Source of the DNA: Flavobacteriales bacterium
GTDB lineage: Bacteria > Bacteroidota > Bacteroidia > Flavobacteriales_G > Salibacteraceae
NCBI GenBank assembly: GCA_013204105.1
Contig: JABMOM010000025.1
Span: forward strand, 26,364-90,363
Length of the DNA: 64,000 nucleotides
Direction: 5' to 3'
Shown here: positions 40,395-48,816 of the stretch, in pieces
How positions within the stretch are numbered: position 1 is the stretch's first letter
How the letters are laid out: each line of letters starts with the position of its first letter
Notes under the pieces: model-generated
Told to the model about the DNA's origin: nothing
What the model saw: only the letters and a program-made list of their open reading frames with translations
Database searches by the model: none
Program-made: the position numbers and the translations under genes

Positions 40395-42353
40395 ATGATT
40401 CCTCCCCACAAAGTTGACGAGATCCTCCATGCTGCCCGCATCGATGAGGTTATTGGCGAGTTCGTCAACCTAAAGAAATCGGGTTCGAGCTTCAAGGGAT
40501 TGAGTCCGTGGTCGGACGAAAAGACCCCGTCATTCATGGTATCTCCGGCAAAAGGAATCTTCAAGGATTTCAGTTCTGGAAAAGGTGGCAACGTGGTCAC
40601 CTTCATCATGCAACACGAGCACTTCACCTATCCGGAAGCGCTGCGATGGCTTGCCAAACGGTACAACATTGAGATTGAGGAAGAGAAACCCACTCCCGAG
40701 CAGGAAGAGGCGCGCAACGAACGCGAAAGCCTCTATGTGATCAACGAATTTGCTCAAAAGTGGTTCGCGGAACAATTATGGGGTTCCGAAGAAGGGCAAA
40801 ACATCGGCTTGAGCTATTTCAAAGAGCGCGACTTCAAGGAAAGTGCGATCAAGAAATTTCAACTCGGCTACAACCCTGATGACTACCAAGCCTTCACGAA
40901 TGAGTCGGCCAATCGAGGATACAAAGAAGAATACTTATTGGCTACGGCCCTGGTCAAAGAGAAGAACGGAAGGAAGTACGACGGATACAAAGGCCGCGTC
41001 ATCTTTCCGATCCACAACTTAAGCGGAAGGGTAATCGGATTTGGCGGACGTACCCTCAAGGCGGATAAGAACATCCCGAAATACATCAACTCTCCGGAGA
41101 ACGCGATCTACGACAAGAGCAGCACGCTCTACGGAATTTACTTCGCCAAGCAGGCAATCGCCAAAGAGGAGAATGTTTTTTTAGTAGAAGGATATACGGA
41201 CGTGATCGCCTTTCACCAAAAAGGGATAGAAAATACCGTCGCCTCTTCTGGTACTGCCTTGACCAAAGAACAGATCAAGCTCGTATCGCGTTACACGAAG
41301 ACCGTAACCTTGGTATACGATGGTGACCCCGCAGGGATCAAAGCAAGTTTGCGCGGGATCGACATCATTCTAGAGCAAGGTGTCAATGTAAAGGTCGTGC
41401 TCCTGCCCGACGGGCATGACCCCGACACGTTTAGTAAGGACCACGACCGCATTGAAATCAAGGAATACTTGCAGGACAACGCGCGCGACTTCATCGTCTT
41501 CAAGGCCGATCTTTTGATGAAGGATGCCCACGGCGATCCGATCAAGACAAACGAGGTGATCCATACCATGGTAGATAGCATCGCGCTGATCCCTGACACC
41601 ATTCTGCGTTCGATCTACACCACCGAGTGCAGCAAGCTAATGAATGTTTCTGAGAAGGCGCTCATCTCAGAATTGAACAAGTCGCTACGTAAGCAGCACA
41701 AGCAACGCTTTCGCTCATCCAACCACCGTGAGGATGAACTGCCCGAACCTGCCGTAATCGAAACCTCGTTCACCGAGGAAAAGAAATTTACCGAAGACAC
41801 CTTTGAATTTCAGGAGCGCGACATCCTGCGCATCATGATCAACTACCACGACCACAGCTTCACCATGGAAGATCAGGTCGAAGAAGATCAACCCGCACCT
41901 GAAGCCATCAACGTATTGGATTTCCTCTTGAACGAAATCGAACAAGACGGTCTCGACTTCGAAAACGAATCGCTCAGGAAACTCTTCGAAGCCCTCTCAA
42001 AGCACATGGACCAACACGAAAAGCTTCAGGTCAACACCTTCATCAACCACGAAGACGACGAGCTGCGCGAGCTCTTTGTGGATATGATGAGCTTCCCATA
42101 CAACTTAGACAACTGGGCACGCAAGGAGATCATCGTGATGCCCGAAGAAAAGAAACTTCGCCGGGCCGTACTCGAATCGATCTATGCGTATAAAGACAAG
42201 CGGGTCCAGCGCATGCTCAAGGAAAATCAAGAAGCCTTGAAAGAGCAGACCCTCCTTGGAGCTGACGCTACGCAATTCCTGATGCGCCAGATGAAGCTGG
42301 AAAGCATCAAACGTGAAATCAACAAGAAACTAGGAAGAACCGTGTTGCATTGA
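40395..42353 (+). CDS. dnaG: DNA primase, zinc-ligand-free
   Basis: Synthesises RNA primers at the replication fork. The 652-residue product has the primase layout: N-terminal zinc-binding domain region (1-100), TOPRIM core with the Glu of FLVEGYTDVIAFH and DGDPAG, and a helicase-binding C-terminal domain. In the zinc region the motif that normally holds C-x2-H...C-x2-C reads LSPWSDEKTPSF...FKDFSSGKGGN: all four ligands are replaced (Ser, Ser, Asp/Ser). The rest of that domain (KTPSFMVSP, GGNVVTFIM) is intact. Overlaps mscS by 1 bp. A TACCTTCG box, one base off consensus, ends 5 bp before the ATG. Confidence 0.95.
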   Translation: MIPPHKVDEILHAARIDEVIGEFVNLKKSGSSFKGLSPWSDEKTPSFMVSPAKGIFKDFSSGKGGNVVTFIMQHEHFTYPEALRWLAKRYNIEIEEEKPTPEQEEARNERESLYVINEFAQKWFAEQLWGSEEGQNIGLSYFKERDFKESAIKKFQLGYNPDDYQAFTNESANRGYKEEYLLATALVKEKNGRKYDGYKGRVIFPIHNLSGRVIGFGGRTLKADKNIPKYINSPENAIYDKSSTLYGIYFAKQAIAKEENVFLVEGYTDVIAFHQKGIENTVASSGTALTKEQIKLVSRYTKTVTLVYDGDPAGIKASLRGIDIILEQGVNVKVVLLPDGHDPDTFSKDHDRIEIKEYLQDNARDFIVFKADLLMKDAHGDPIKTNEVIHTMVDSIALIPDTILRSIYTTECSKLMNVSEKALISELNKSLRKQHKQRFRSSNHREDELPEPAVIETSFTEEKKFTEDTFEFQERDILRIMINYHDHSFTMEDQVEEDQPAPEAINVLDFLLNEIEQDGLDFENESLRKLFEALSKHMDQHEKLQVNTFINHEDDELRELFVDMMSFPYNLDNWARKEIIVMPEEKKLRRAVLESIYAYKDKRVQRMLKENQEALKEQTLLGADATQFLMRQMKLESIKREINKKLGRTVLH

Positions 42354-43192
42354 TGGAAGAGCTGAAAACCATAATCGAATTCGAAATCTTCGGATACAAG
42401 GACTTCTCCTTAACGGTGTTCAACGTAGGCTTGATCATCATCATCTATTTCGCGACCTGGGTCACCTTGAAGATCTTCCGGATTTTCATCGACCGCAGCA
42501 TTAAGCGCAGGGATTGGATGGAACGCAGCACGTTGTACGCGCTGGAAAAATTGGCCGCCTATTTCGCTTATACTACCTCTACCGCCATCGTATTGGAAAC
42601 GGTCGGGGTTGACCTTACCCTATTGCTCGCTGGTTCCGCCGCGTTATTGGTCGGCGTTGGATTGGGTATTCAACAGATCTTCAACGACTTCACCAGTGGA
42701 CTCATTCTACTATTTGGAGGTACGGTGAAGGTGGGCGACATTGTGGAATTCAACAATACGGTAGGCCGGATCATCGAAATCGACTTTCGCACGAGCAAGA
42801 TCAAAACCCGAGATGGCATTACCATGATCGTTCCAAACAGTAAGTTGGTTTCTGACAATGTGATCAACTGGACTACCATGGACGACCTCACGCGATTCAA
42901 CGTAAAGGTGGGGGTGGCATATGGATCAGACACTGCCTTGGTTCGGGATATACTGACGGACATTGTGAAGAAGAATCCAGCCGTAGATCAGAACATGCCT
43001 GTTAAGGTGCAGTTCAAGAATTTTGGAGATTCGAGCCTCGACTTTGAAGTCTTCTTTTGGGCGCGAAATTCTTGGGAGATTGAGTTCGTGCGAAGCGACA
43101 TCCGTTTCGAGATCGATGCCCAATTCCGCGAGAAGCACGTTCGCATTCCCTTCCCGCAGCGGGATGTCCACTTTTTCAACGAAAAGCCATGA
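42353..43192 (+). CDS. MscS-family mechanosensitive channel
   Basis: A 279-residue membrane protein: TM segments at about 16-37, 60-85 and the pore-lining TM3 (about 85-110, GSAALLVGVGLGIQQIFNDFTSGLILL), then the MscS beta domain (GDIVEFNNTVGRIIEIDFRTSKI) with the conserved YGSD and PFPQRDVHF at the C-terminus. Releases ions and small solutes on osmotic down-shock. ATG 42353 shares one base with the dnaG stop; the next gene begins in an ATGA overlap with its stop. Confidence 0.9.
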   Translation: MEELKTIIEFEIFGYKDFSLTVFNVGLIIIIYFATWVTLKIFRIFIDRSIKRRDWMERSTLYALEKLAAYFAYTTSTAIVLETVGVDLTLLLAGSAALLVGVGLGIQQIFNDFTSGLILLFGGTVKVGDIVEFNNTVGRIIEIDFRTSKIKTRDGITMIVPNSKLVSDNVINWTTMDDLTRFNVKVGVAYGSDTALVRDILTDIVKKNPAVDQNMPVKVQFKNFGDSSLDFEVFFWARNSWEIEFVRSDIRFEIDAQFREKHVRIPFPQRDVHFFNEKP

Positions 43193-43617
43193 TCCGCTTC
43201 GCCATAGCACTTTTCGCCTTGGCCTTCTCCATCACTTCAATTGCTCAAACGCCGGACGTTGCCATCGATGGCGTGGTCTACGGCAACAATGGACTTCCTT
43301 TGAAGGGAGTCATTATCGTTTTGCAGAATAAAGAAGGTGAAGTGGTCCAGAGAAAAGAAACACGACCCAACGGCAAATTCGACTTTGGTGTATCCTTCGA
43401 CCTCTACCTTGAAATTATCCTTTCAAAAGCAGGTTTCGAACCGAAGATGCTGGTCTTTGATTCGCGCAACGTCCCGGCATCTGAACAAGGTTACAACTAT
43501 GAATACGGGGGCTTCAGAGTGACATTGGGCGAAGGCGATGACGCACGCACTCCGCAGCAAGTGGCTTACATTCTTTTCGACCCAGCCGTCGGAAACTTCG
43601 TTCATCGTGACCCATGA
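43189..43617 (+). CDS. secreted DSRNVPA-family protein, copy 1
   Basis: A 142-residue secreted protein: signal peptide (hydrophobic about 3-17, cleavage after SIAQ), a carboxypeptidase-regulatory-like beta domain (VVYGNNGLPLKGVIIVLQNKEGE, NGKFDFGVSFDLYLEIILSK), then the marker DSRNVPASEQ and a terminal VAYILFDPAVGNFVHRD. Copy 2 follows at once (ATGA overlap). The same motif order, including D(S/T)R.VP and a last F-x-x-x-V-x-x-x-x segment, occurs in the paaZ-operon protein at 21.6-22.1 kb. Unknown function; overlaps mscS by 4 bp. Confidence 0.65.
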   Translation: MIRFAIALFALAFSITSIAQTPDVAIDGVVYGNNGLPLKGVIIVLQNKEGEVVQRKETRPNGKFDFGVSFDLYLEIILSKAGFEPKMLVFDSRNVPASEQGYNYEYGGFRVTLGEGDDARTPQQVAYILFDPAVGNFVHRDP

Positions 43618-44042
43618 AATGGTTCGTGACCATAGTCTTTGCCCTAGTGCTCGGAACTGGGTACGCCCAATCAGAGAGCAACAACCTGCTGCTTGGTGGA
43701 GCAATTCGAGATGCACAAGGAGGACAGGTAAAGCATGCGAGTATTCGCGTGACCAATGCAGAAGGTGACTTCTACACCGTAATGGCGAACAACGATGGAA
43801 CATTTGAATTTACCGTCCCCTTTGACATGGTATGTGACGTGCGTTTCTATGCCAAAAAGCATCAACCCAAATCCATTGTGCTGGACACGCGGAATGTGCC
43901 AGCAAATGAACAAGAGTGGGGCCATGAATTCAGCGGATTCTCCGTCGATTTGGTCCAAGAAAAACAGCCTCAATTGCCCAAAGTGGTGGGACGCATTTTC
44001 TACGACGTAGTGTCGGAGGGCTTTATAACCCAAGAGCTATGA
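43614..44042 (+). CDS. secreted DSRNVPA-family protein, copy 2
   Basis: A 142-residue paralogue of the preceding gene, equal in length: signal peptide (ending TGYAQ), beta domain with IRDAQGGQVKHASIRVTN and DGTFEFTVPFDMVCDVRFYA, the marker DTRNVPANEQ, and a terminal VGRIFYDVVSEGFITQE. The conserved DxRNVPAxEQ block is shared with copy 1 and loosely with the 21.6-22.1 kb protein. Starts in the stop of copy 1 (ATGA) and overlaps the alpha/beta hydrolase in the same way, so dnaG-mscS-copy1-copy2-hydrolase form one translationally coupled chain. Confidence 0.65.
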   Translation: MKWFVTIVFALVLGTGYAQSESNNLLLGGAIRDAQGGQVKHASIRVTNAEGDFYTVMANNDGTFEFTVPFDMVCDVRFYAKKHQPKSIVLDTRNVPANEQEWGHEFSGFSVDLVQEKQPQLPKVVGRIFYDVVSEGFITQEL

Positions 44043-44683
44043 CGCCTGTCTATTTCATCAGTGGATTGGGGGCGGATGAAACCGTCTTCTCGCGCCTTCA
44101 GTTGAAAGAGACCATCGAAATCCATCACCTGCCTTGGTTGGCTCCCAATGAGAACGAAACGATGGAGGCCTATGCACTTCGCATGGGTCAATGTATTGAA
44201 GACCCTCAAAGCGCTGTCTTGGTTGGTCTTTCGTTCGGAGGCATCATGGCCATCGAGATCGCCAAGCGCATTCCTTTAAAGCAAGTTGTGTTGATCAGTT
44301 CTGTGAAAAGCAAAACAGAGATGCCCATCAACCTCAACCTGATTGGCTTGCTCCACCTTCAAAAGCTCTTGCCCGCCTCCAAATTACTCCACTTCAAAGA
44401 GCTCACCGCTTGGTTTTTTGGCGTACGCGAAGGCTCCGATAAGGAAATGCTCTTTGACTTGCTAGAACGCTCGGATGAACGCATCGTAAATTGGTCTGCA
44501 GATAAGGTCGTATCATGGGATGGTGACCACAACCTCTCCAACATCTCCCACATTCATGGCACTGCGGATGCGGTGTTTCCGATCCGAAATGTCCGGCCGG
44601 ATAAAAAAGTGCAAGGTGGCCCCCACTTTATGGTATACACCCATCCAGACGAAGTAAGCGCGTGGCTGAACGAGGTGATTTAA
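44039..44683 (+). CDS. alpha/beta hydrolase
   Basis: A 214-residue alpha/beta hydrolase: N-terminal FISGLGADETVF, nucleophile elbow GLSFGGIMA (Ser about residue 64), acid region HIHGTADAVFPI and catalytic His in GGPHFMVY. No signal peptide, so cytoplasmic. It is the last gene of the dnaG chain (4-bp overlap with copy 2). Substrate unknown. Confidence 0.8.
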   Translation: MTPVYFISGLGADETVFSRLQLKETIEIHHLPWLAPNENETMEAYALRMGQCIEDPQSAVLVGLSFGGIMAIEIAKRIPLKQVVLISSVKSKTEMPINLNLIGLLHLQKLLPASKLLHFKELTAWFFGVREGSDKEMLFDLLERSDERIVNWSADKVVSWDGDHNLSNISHIHGTADAVFPIRNVRPDKKVQGGPHFMVYTHPDEVSAWLNEVI

Positions 44684-44767
44684 ACGCGCATTTTTCATTT
44701 CATGCTAAAAGAAATATTCCATTGAAAAGTAGTGACGGAATTATTCCCTCAGCGGATAGTGGGTCCT

Positions 44768-44775
44768 TACTTTTG
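44768..44775 (+). promoter_or_regulatory. -7 box upstream of the ALDH7 gene
   Basis: TACTTTTG matches TAnnTTTG and ends 20 bp before ATG 44796. No good -33 is visible. Confidence 0.4.
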
Positions 44776-44795
44776 TGCCCCAGAAAGTTGAAAAC

Positions 44796-46322
44796 ATGAA
44801 AGACACACTCACCGCACTCGGAATTGAATCCATCAATCAAGGAACCTACACAGGAAAACGCTGGATTGCATCCACAGGACAAACTTTTGAATCGTTTACG
44901 CCGGTGGACGGCAGCAAGATCGCTACGGTAAACGGCTCCTCCGCCGAGAACTACGAAGAAGTGATCGGCCTCGCCCAAAAGGCATTCGAAACATGGAGAA
45001 TGTGGCCCGCCCCAAAACGTGGCGAGGTTGTGCGTCAAATCGGTGAAGCATTGCGCGAAAAGAAAGATGAGCTCGGCCAATTGGTGAGCTATGAAATGGG
45101 CAAGAGCTATCAGGAAGGCCTCGGAGAAGTGCAGGAAATGATCGACATCTGTGATTTCGCAGTGGGTCTTTCCCGCCAATTACACGGCCTGACCATGCAC
45201 AGTGAACGCGCCATGCACCGCATGTATGAGCAGTACCATCCCATGGGTGTTGTCGGCATCATCTCGGCGTTCAATTTTCCCGTTGCCGTTTGGGCGTGGA
45301 ACAGCATGCTCGCTTGGGTTTGTGGAGATGTGTGCATTTGGAAACCATCAGAAAAAGTGCCATTGTGTGCCATCGCTTGTATGAAGATCGTGGAAGACGT
45401 ATTTGAACGCAATGAAGTGCCAGAGGGAGTGAATTGCTTGGTAGTAGGTAACTACGAGATTGGAGAGTTGATGAGCAACGACAAGCGCGTGCCCTTGGTC
45501 TCTGCAACGGGATCTATCCGCATGGGCAAGAAAGTAGGTGAAGCCGTCGGTCGACGATTGGGCAAGACCATCCTCGAACTGGGTGGAAACAATGCCATCA
45601 TCCTCACGCCCAATGCCGATCTTAAGATTGCTGTACCCGGTATCGTATTTGGTGCTGTTGGAACTGCTGGTCAACGATGCACATCCACGCGCCGCTTGAT
45701 CATCCACGAAAGCATTTACGACGAAGTCAAAGAGACACTCAAAAAAGCATACGGTCAATTGCGCATCGGAGATCCATTGGACGTGAACAACCACGTGGGT
45801 CCACTGATCGATACAGACGCCGTTGGTATGTACGAAAACGCCATCGCTGAGATCAAGCGCTCCGGAGGAACCATGGTAGTAGAAGGCGGTGTATTGAGCG
45901 GCGCCAATTACGAGAGCGGTTGCTACGTGCAGCCTGCCATTGCTGAAGCAGACAACGCCTGGGAAATCGTACAAGAGGAGACATTTGCCCCCATTTTATA
46001 CCTCCTCAAATATTCCACCTTCGAAGAAGCATTGGCTTTGCAGAATGGGGTGAGACAAGGCTTGAGTTCGGCCATCATGACCACCAATATGCGGGAGAGC
46101 GAAATCTTCTTGAGTCATCAGGGATCTGACTGTGGCATTGCCAACGTCAACTTAGGCACCAGTGGCGCTGAGATCGGTGGAGCGTTTGGCGGAGAGAAGG
46201 AAACCGGCGGAGGACGTGAAAGCGGATCTGATGCTTGGAAGGCCTATATGCGTCGCCAGACAAACACGATCAACTGGGGCACCGAGCTTCCATTGGCCCA
46301 AGGCATCAAGTTCGACCTTTAA
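44796..46322 (+). CDS. ALDH7-family aldehyde dehydrogenase (L-aminoadipate/piperideine-6-carboxylate type)
   Basis: A 508-residue NAD-dependent aldehyde dehydrogenase of the antiquitin/ALDH7 group: SAFNFPVAVWAWN, ATGSIRMGK, LELGGNNAI, catalytic Cys295 in TAGQRCTSTRR, and the C-terminal NVNLGTSGAEIGGAFGGEKETGGGRESG block that marks this subfamily. Expected reaction: oxidation of alpha-aminoadipate semialdehyde (piperideine-6-carboxylate) in lysine breakdown. Lysine-specific partners are not in the window. ATG 44796 chosen; a GTG at 44775 is in frame but lies within the promoter box. Converges on the Omp28-like gene (4-bp gap). Confidence 0.88.
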   Translation: MKDTLTALGIESINQGTYTGKRWIASTGQTFESFTPVDGSKIATVNGSSAENYEEVIGLAQKAFETWRMWPAPKRGEVVRQIGEALREKKDELGQLVSYEMGKSYQEGLGEVQEMIDICDFAVGLSRQLHGLTMHSERAMHRMYEQYHPMGVVGIISAFNFPVAVWAWNSMLAWVCGDVCIWKPSEKVPLCAIACMKIVEDVFERNEVPEGVNCLVVGNYEIGELMSNDKRVPLVSATGSIRMGKKVGEAVGRRLGKTILELGGNNAIILTPNADLKIAVPGIVFGAVGTAGQRCTSTRRLIIHESIYDEVKETLKKAYGQLRIGDPLDVNNHVGPLIDTDAVGMYENAIAEIKRSGGTMVVEGGVLSGANYESGCYVQPAIAEADNAWEIVQEETFAPILYLLKYSTFEEALALQNGVRQGLSSAIMTTNMRESEIFLSHQGSDCGIANVNLGTSGAEIGGAFGGEKETGGGRESGSDAWKAYMRRQTNTINWGTELPLAQGIKFDL

Positions 46323-46325
46323 GGG

Positions 46326-47162
46326 TTATTCTGCTAATTCTGCTTGAATCGTGTTCAGGATGGGTTGAATCGCATCCCCAGGTCGGTTCACAAAAGCGAT
46401 GACAGCATAGGCGCTGGCATCTTTTTCCAGTTCCGAATGCTGGATCGTATACGACCAGTTGTCTGTTCCTGTACTGAGGTTGAGTGCATCCCCTTCAAAG
46501 GCCGTATACACATCCCGGATTACATGCGTGTGGACAAAGCCTTCGATCCAATCACCCCTTTCGAAGTACGGGTGATCGGGGTCACTGTTTCCATAATTGC
46601 GTTGATCATAGCCGTTGCCCATTCCCGTCACTTCCTTTTCAATCAGCACGACGGTAATCATCATGTCTTCTTTCAGTGACTGCGATTGGGTAGTCACTTC
46701 TATCTCTAGTTCAATGCTATTTTCCGCATTAGCGCGCTTTACGGTCAAGTCGATGCCTGTGGACTCTTCGATCTCCATGCCTAAGATGCCCTTGAACATA
46801 TTCACAGGATAGTAAACAACGCTGCCGTCCTCATGCCTTCTGTCAACATGACCCAGGGGCGTGTAGACCGTCTTGTTGATCTTATCCAACAAATACTTCG
46901 TGTAGGGATGATAGAGCGGGCCGTAGATATAATGAGACATGTGCGTCACTTTCTCGCTCTCCTCCTCCAAGACCTCAATTTCATGGTGTGCTAGGGGGCA
47001 AGCGCCACAATTCACACTGACGGTGGGCTCGATCAGCACCATGTGCTGTGGAGCTGACGTGACCACTGGATCGTTCATTTCTTCCTCCGGTGTAGGTGTT
47101 TCCTTCTTGCAAGAAGAAACCAACACTCCAAGGAGCATTGCAGTGAGTATTAGATAGCGCAT
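46326..47162 (-). CDS. Omp28-like lipoprotein with CxxC motif
   Basis: A 278-residue lipoprotein: signal with lipobox VSSC (Cys17), then the Omp28-family start VLIEPTVSVNCGACPLAHHEIE, where the CxxC (CGAC) sits in a thioredoxin-like position, and later beta-rich sequence (GYDQRNYGNSDPDHPYFERGDW). Omp28-related proteins are outer-membrane antigens of Bacteroidetes, often fused to thioredoxin-like folds. ATG 47162 gives the lipoprotein signal; the longer frame starts inside the neighbouring gene. Last of three consecutive lipoprotein genes. Confidence 0.72.
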   Translation of the reverse strand: MRYLILTAMLLGVLVSSCKKETPTPEEEMNDPVVTSAPQHMVLIEPTVSVNCGACPLAHHEIEVLEEESEKVTHMSHYIYGPLYHPYTKYLLDKINKTVYTPLGHVDRRHEDGSVVYYPVNMFKGILGMEIEESTGIDLTVKRANAENSIELEIEVTTQSQSLKEDMMITVVLIEKEVTGMGNGYDQRNYGNSDPDHPYFERGDWIEGFVHTHVIRDVYTAFEGDALNLSTGTDNWSYTIQHSELEKDASAYAVIAFVNRPGDAIQPILNTIQAELAE

Positions 47163-47209
47163 ATGTATAAGACGTTGGATGATCACAACGCGTTTGACGC
47201 TCCAATCGT

Positions 47210-47713
47210 TCACTCCTTACGAAAAAAGATTTCTGTGCGGGTAGATTGACCCTGATTGGGTGAGGCAATTTTAGTTGCCTTGAGCCGATCCTCAGCAAGG
47301 GAAGTAAGGCGAAGCACAAAGGACGCATCAGACGTATCCGAAGAAACTTCCAGTTCGCCGTAAGCATAGATGCCGGTCGAGTTCGCTGTGAAATTGGTCG
47401 ACCTGACTTCCTCGGTAGCCACGCCGGCAAAATTCACGTAGGAAAGTAAAAAGAGCGTGTCTCCATTACCACAACGCAGCTGCATCTTGTATTGGAGAGA
47501 AGGAAAGCGCTCGATAATGCTCGAATCGATGGTGTCTACGTTGGTCGTCACATGCACCGAGTCAGACACCCACGTCCCAAGCAATGCATCGGGTGCCGCA
47601 CATTGCACCACGGGAATGGGAAGGATTGGGCGCACCTTTACTTGCTTTTTACAGGCGGTCAACGCCAGCAGCAGAAGGCAAAGCACATCTATACGAATCA
47701 GCATCCTCTTCAT
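47210..47713 (-). CDS. lipoprotein, lipocalin-like, unknown function
   Basis: A 167-residue lipoprotein: lipobox LTAC (Cys21), a short proline-rich segment, then LLGTWVSDSVHV and beta strands (KMQLRCGNGDTLFLLSY, YAYGELEVSSDTSDASFVLRL) that resemble the lipocalin-like beta-barrel of other Bacteroidetes lipoproteins. Two conserved-looking Cys (QCAAP and RCGNG). It overlaps the upstream 53-residue lipoprotein gene by 4 bp and sits 48 bp ahead of the Omp28-like gene. No specific function. Confidence 0.65.
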   Translation of the reverse strand: MKRMLIRIDVLCLLLLALTACKKQVKVRPILPIPVVQCAAPDALLGTWVSDSVHVTTNVDTIDSSIIERFPSLQYKMQLRCGNGDTLFLLSYVNFAGVATEEVRSTNFTANSTGIYAYGELEVSSDTSDASFVLRLTSLAEDRLKATKIASPNQGQSTRTEIFFRKE

Positions 47714-47871
47714 TTTTTGTAGGTCTCACCGCACTGAAGGTTTGCAAAGGGAGCTTCAGGAGGATCACAAAACGTAAATCGACTTCCTTGCTGATCTACG
47801 CAATCGATGCATTCCACCTCTTCACAACTGCAAAACACCACCAAGACACCGAGTATCCAAATCCCTCGCAT
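47710..47871 (-). CDS. 53-residue cysteine-rich lipoprotein
   Basis: A very short lipoprotein (ATG 47871): hydrophobic signal WILGVLVVF, a lipobox ending at Cys16, and a tail of about 37 residues with CIDC, FC and QC. The ATGA overlap with the next lipoprotein gene (47710-47713) supports it as real. No family recognised; a longer frame upstream (ATG 47910) begins inside a terminator and is rejected. Confidence 0.55.
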   Translation of the reverse strand: MRGIWILGVLVVFCSCEEVECIDCVDQQGSRFTFCDPPEAPFANLQCGETYKK

Positions 47872-47888
47872 GGGCCCAAAATAAGGGT

Positions 47889-47924
47889 AAAAAAAAAGAC
47901 CCCGCCGCAATGGCGAGGCCTTTT
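47889..47924 (-). terminator. terminator of the T9SS glycan-binding-like gene
   Basis: Minus-strand AAAAGGCCTCGCC-attgc-GGCGGGGTCTTTT is a 13-bp stem with two G-U pairs, followed by further Ts, 25 bp beyond the stop of the gene at 47950-48696. Confidence 0.75.
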
Positions 47925-47949
47925 ATGGGTGTTCACAAACCACAAATAA

Positions 47950-48696
47950 TTATTGCGCGGCCACCTTCACTAAGGCAGTTGTTCCGTCAACGGCAGTTAC
48001 ACGTACCAAATAAAGTCCTGTAACCATACCGAAGGCGTCAGCAGAAATGTTCATGCTTGTTGCACGCTGACCAGCCATGTTTGCCACTACACGACCAGAA
48101 AGATCCATGATTGTAACGTTGGCAATGGCGCTGTTGGACGCGGAGCTGATGGTAAATTCATTTTGGAATGGGTTGGGGAAAACGGTCATGTCAGACTGCT
48201 TCACCTCTTCTACATTCAACACTGCGGCTGAGCTATCGCACTGAGTGCATTGGTCCCAGCAAAAGATCAGTGTAGTAGGGGTCTCCGTAATTACAAACTG
48301 GCGGTTGATGTTACCAGCGCCGTCATCCAATCCACAACTATCGATTGCAATGTTGGAATTGCCCGTACCTTCATTGGTACCCCAATCACCATTTACGTAC
48401 TTGAACAATTGCTCAGTGCCAATCGATTCAGCTGGATAAGTGACCTCAATCGACCATACGCCGTTTCCTTCATCGGTCATCGCTGAATTTGCATCAGAAG
48501 GTGACCAATCCACCAATGCATTTCCTCCCGCTGTAGCGTTGAGAGCAGCAAAATTTCCGCCGACACGAAGGCCGTTCGCGTCAATGTTGCCATTGGTGTC
48601 ATAGTTGGTAACGTCCACCTTGTAGGTAATCGTTACTTGTGCTTGAACGCCCGTGAACAAAGCGCCGGCAAGCAAGAGGGTAAAAATTTTCTTCAT
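47950..48696 (-). CDS. T9SS type A secreted protein with possible glycan-binding domain
   Basis: A 248-residue secreted protein: signal peptide (KKIFTLLLAGALFTGVQAQ), a beta-sandwich-like domain (about 20-150) with VTITYKVDVTNYDTNG, LRVGGNFAALN, WSPSDANSAMTDEGNGVW and EQLFKYVNGDWGTNE, the pattern of carbohydrate-binding modules in SusE-like or CBM-type proteins; a Cys cluster CWDQCTQC; and a type A sorting domain (MTVFPNPFQNEFTISS to ALVKVAAQ). It diverges from susC (120 bp spacer) at the place where many starch loci have susE/susF, so a surface-anchored starch-binding role is inferred from context and pattern, not proven. Confidence 0.6.
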   Translation of the reverse strand: MKKIFTLLLAGALFTGVQAQVTITYKVDVTNYDTNGNIDANGLRVGGNFAALNATAGGNALVDWSPSDANSAMTDEGNGVWSIEVTYPAESIGTEQLFKYVNGDWGTNEGTGNSNIAIDSCGLDDGAGNINRQFVITETPTTLIFCWDQCTQCDSSAAVLNVEEVKQSDMTVFPNPFQNEFTISSASNSAIANVTIMDLSGRVVANMAGQRATSMNISADAFGMVTGLYLVRVTAVDGTTALVKVAAQ

Positions 48697-48816
48697 TGTA
48701 GAGAGAGTTTGATATTAGTATTGTACCTTAGTGTCCAAGTTACACTTAGATTATGCTAAAGTAATATTTTCTGATTACGATACAATAATTTATTTTTCTC
48801 CTCTTAACCTATACTT

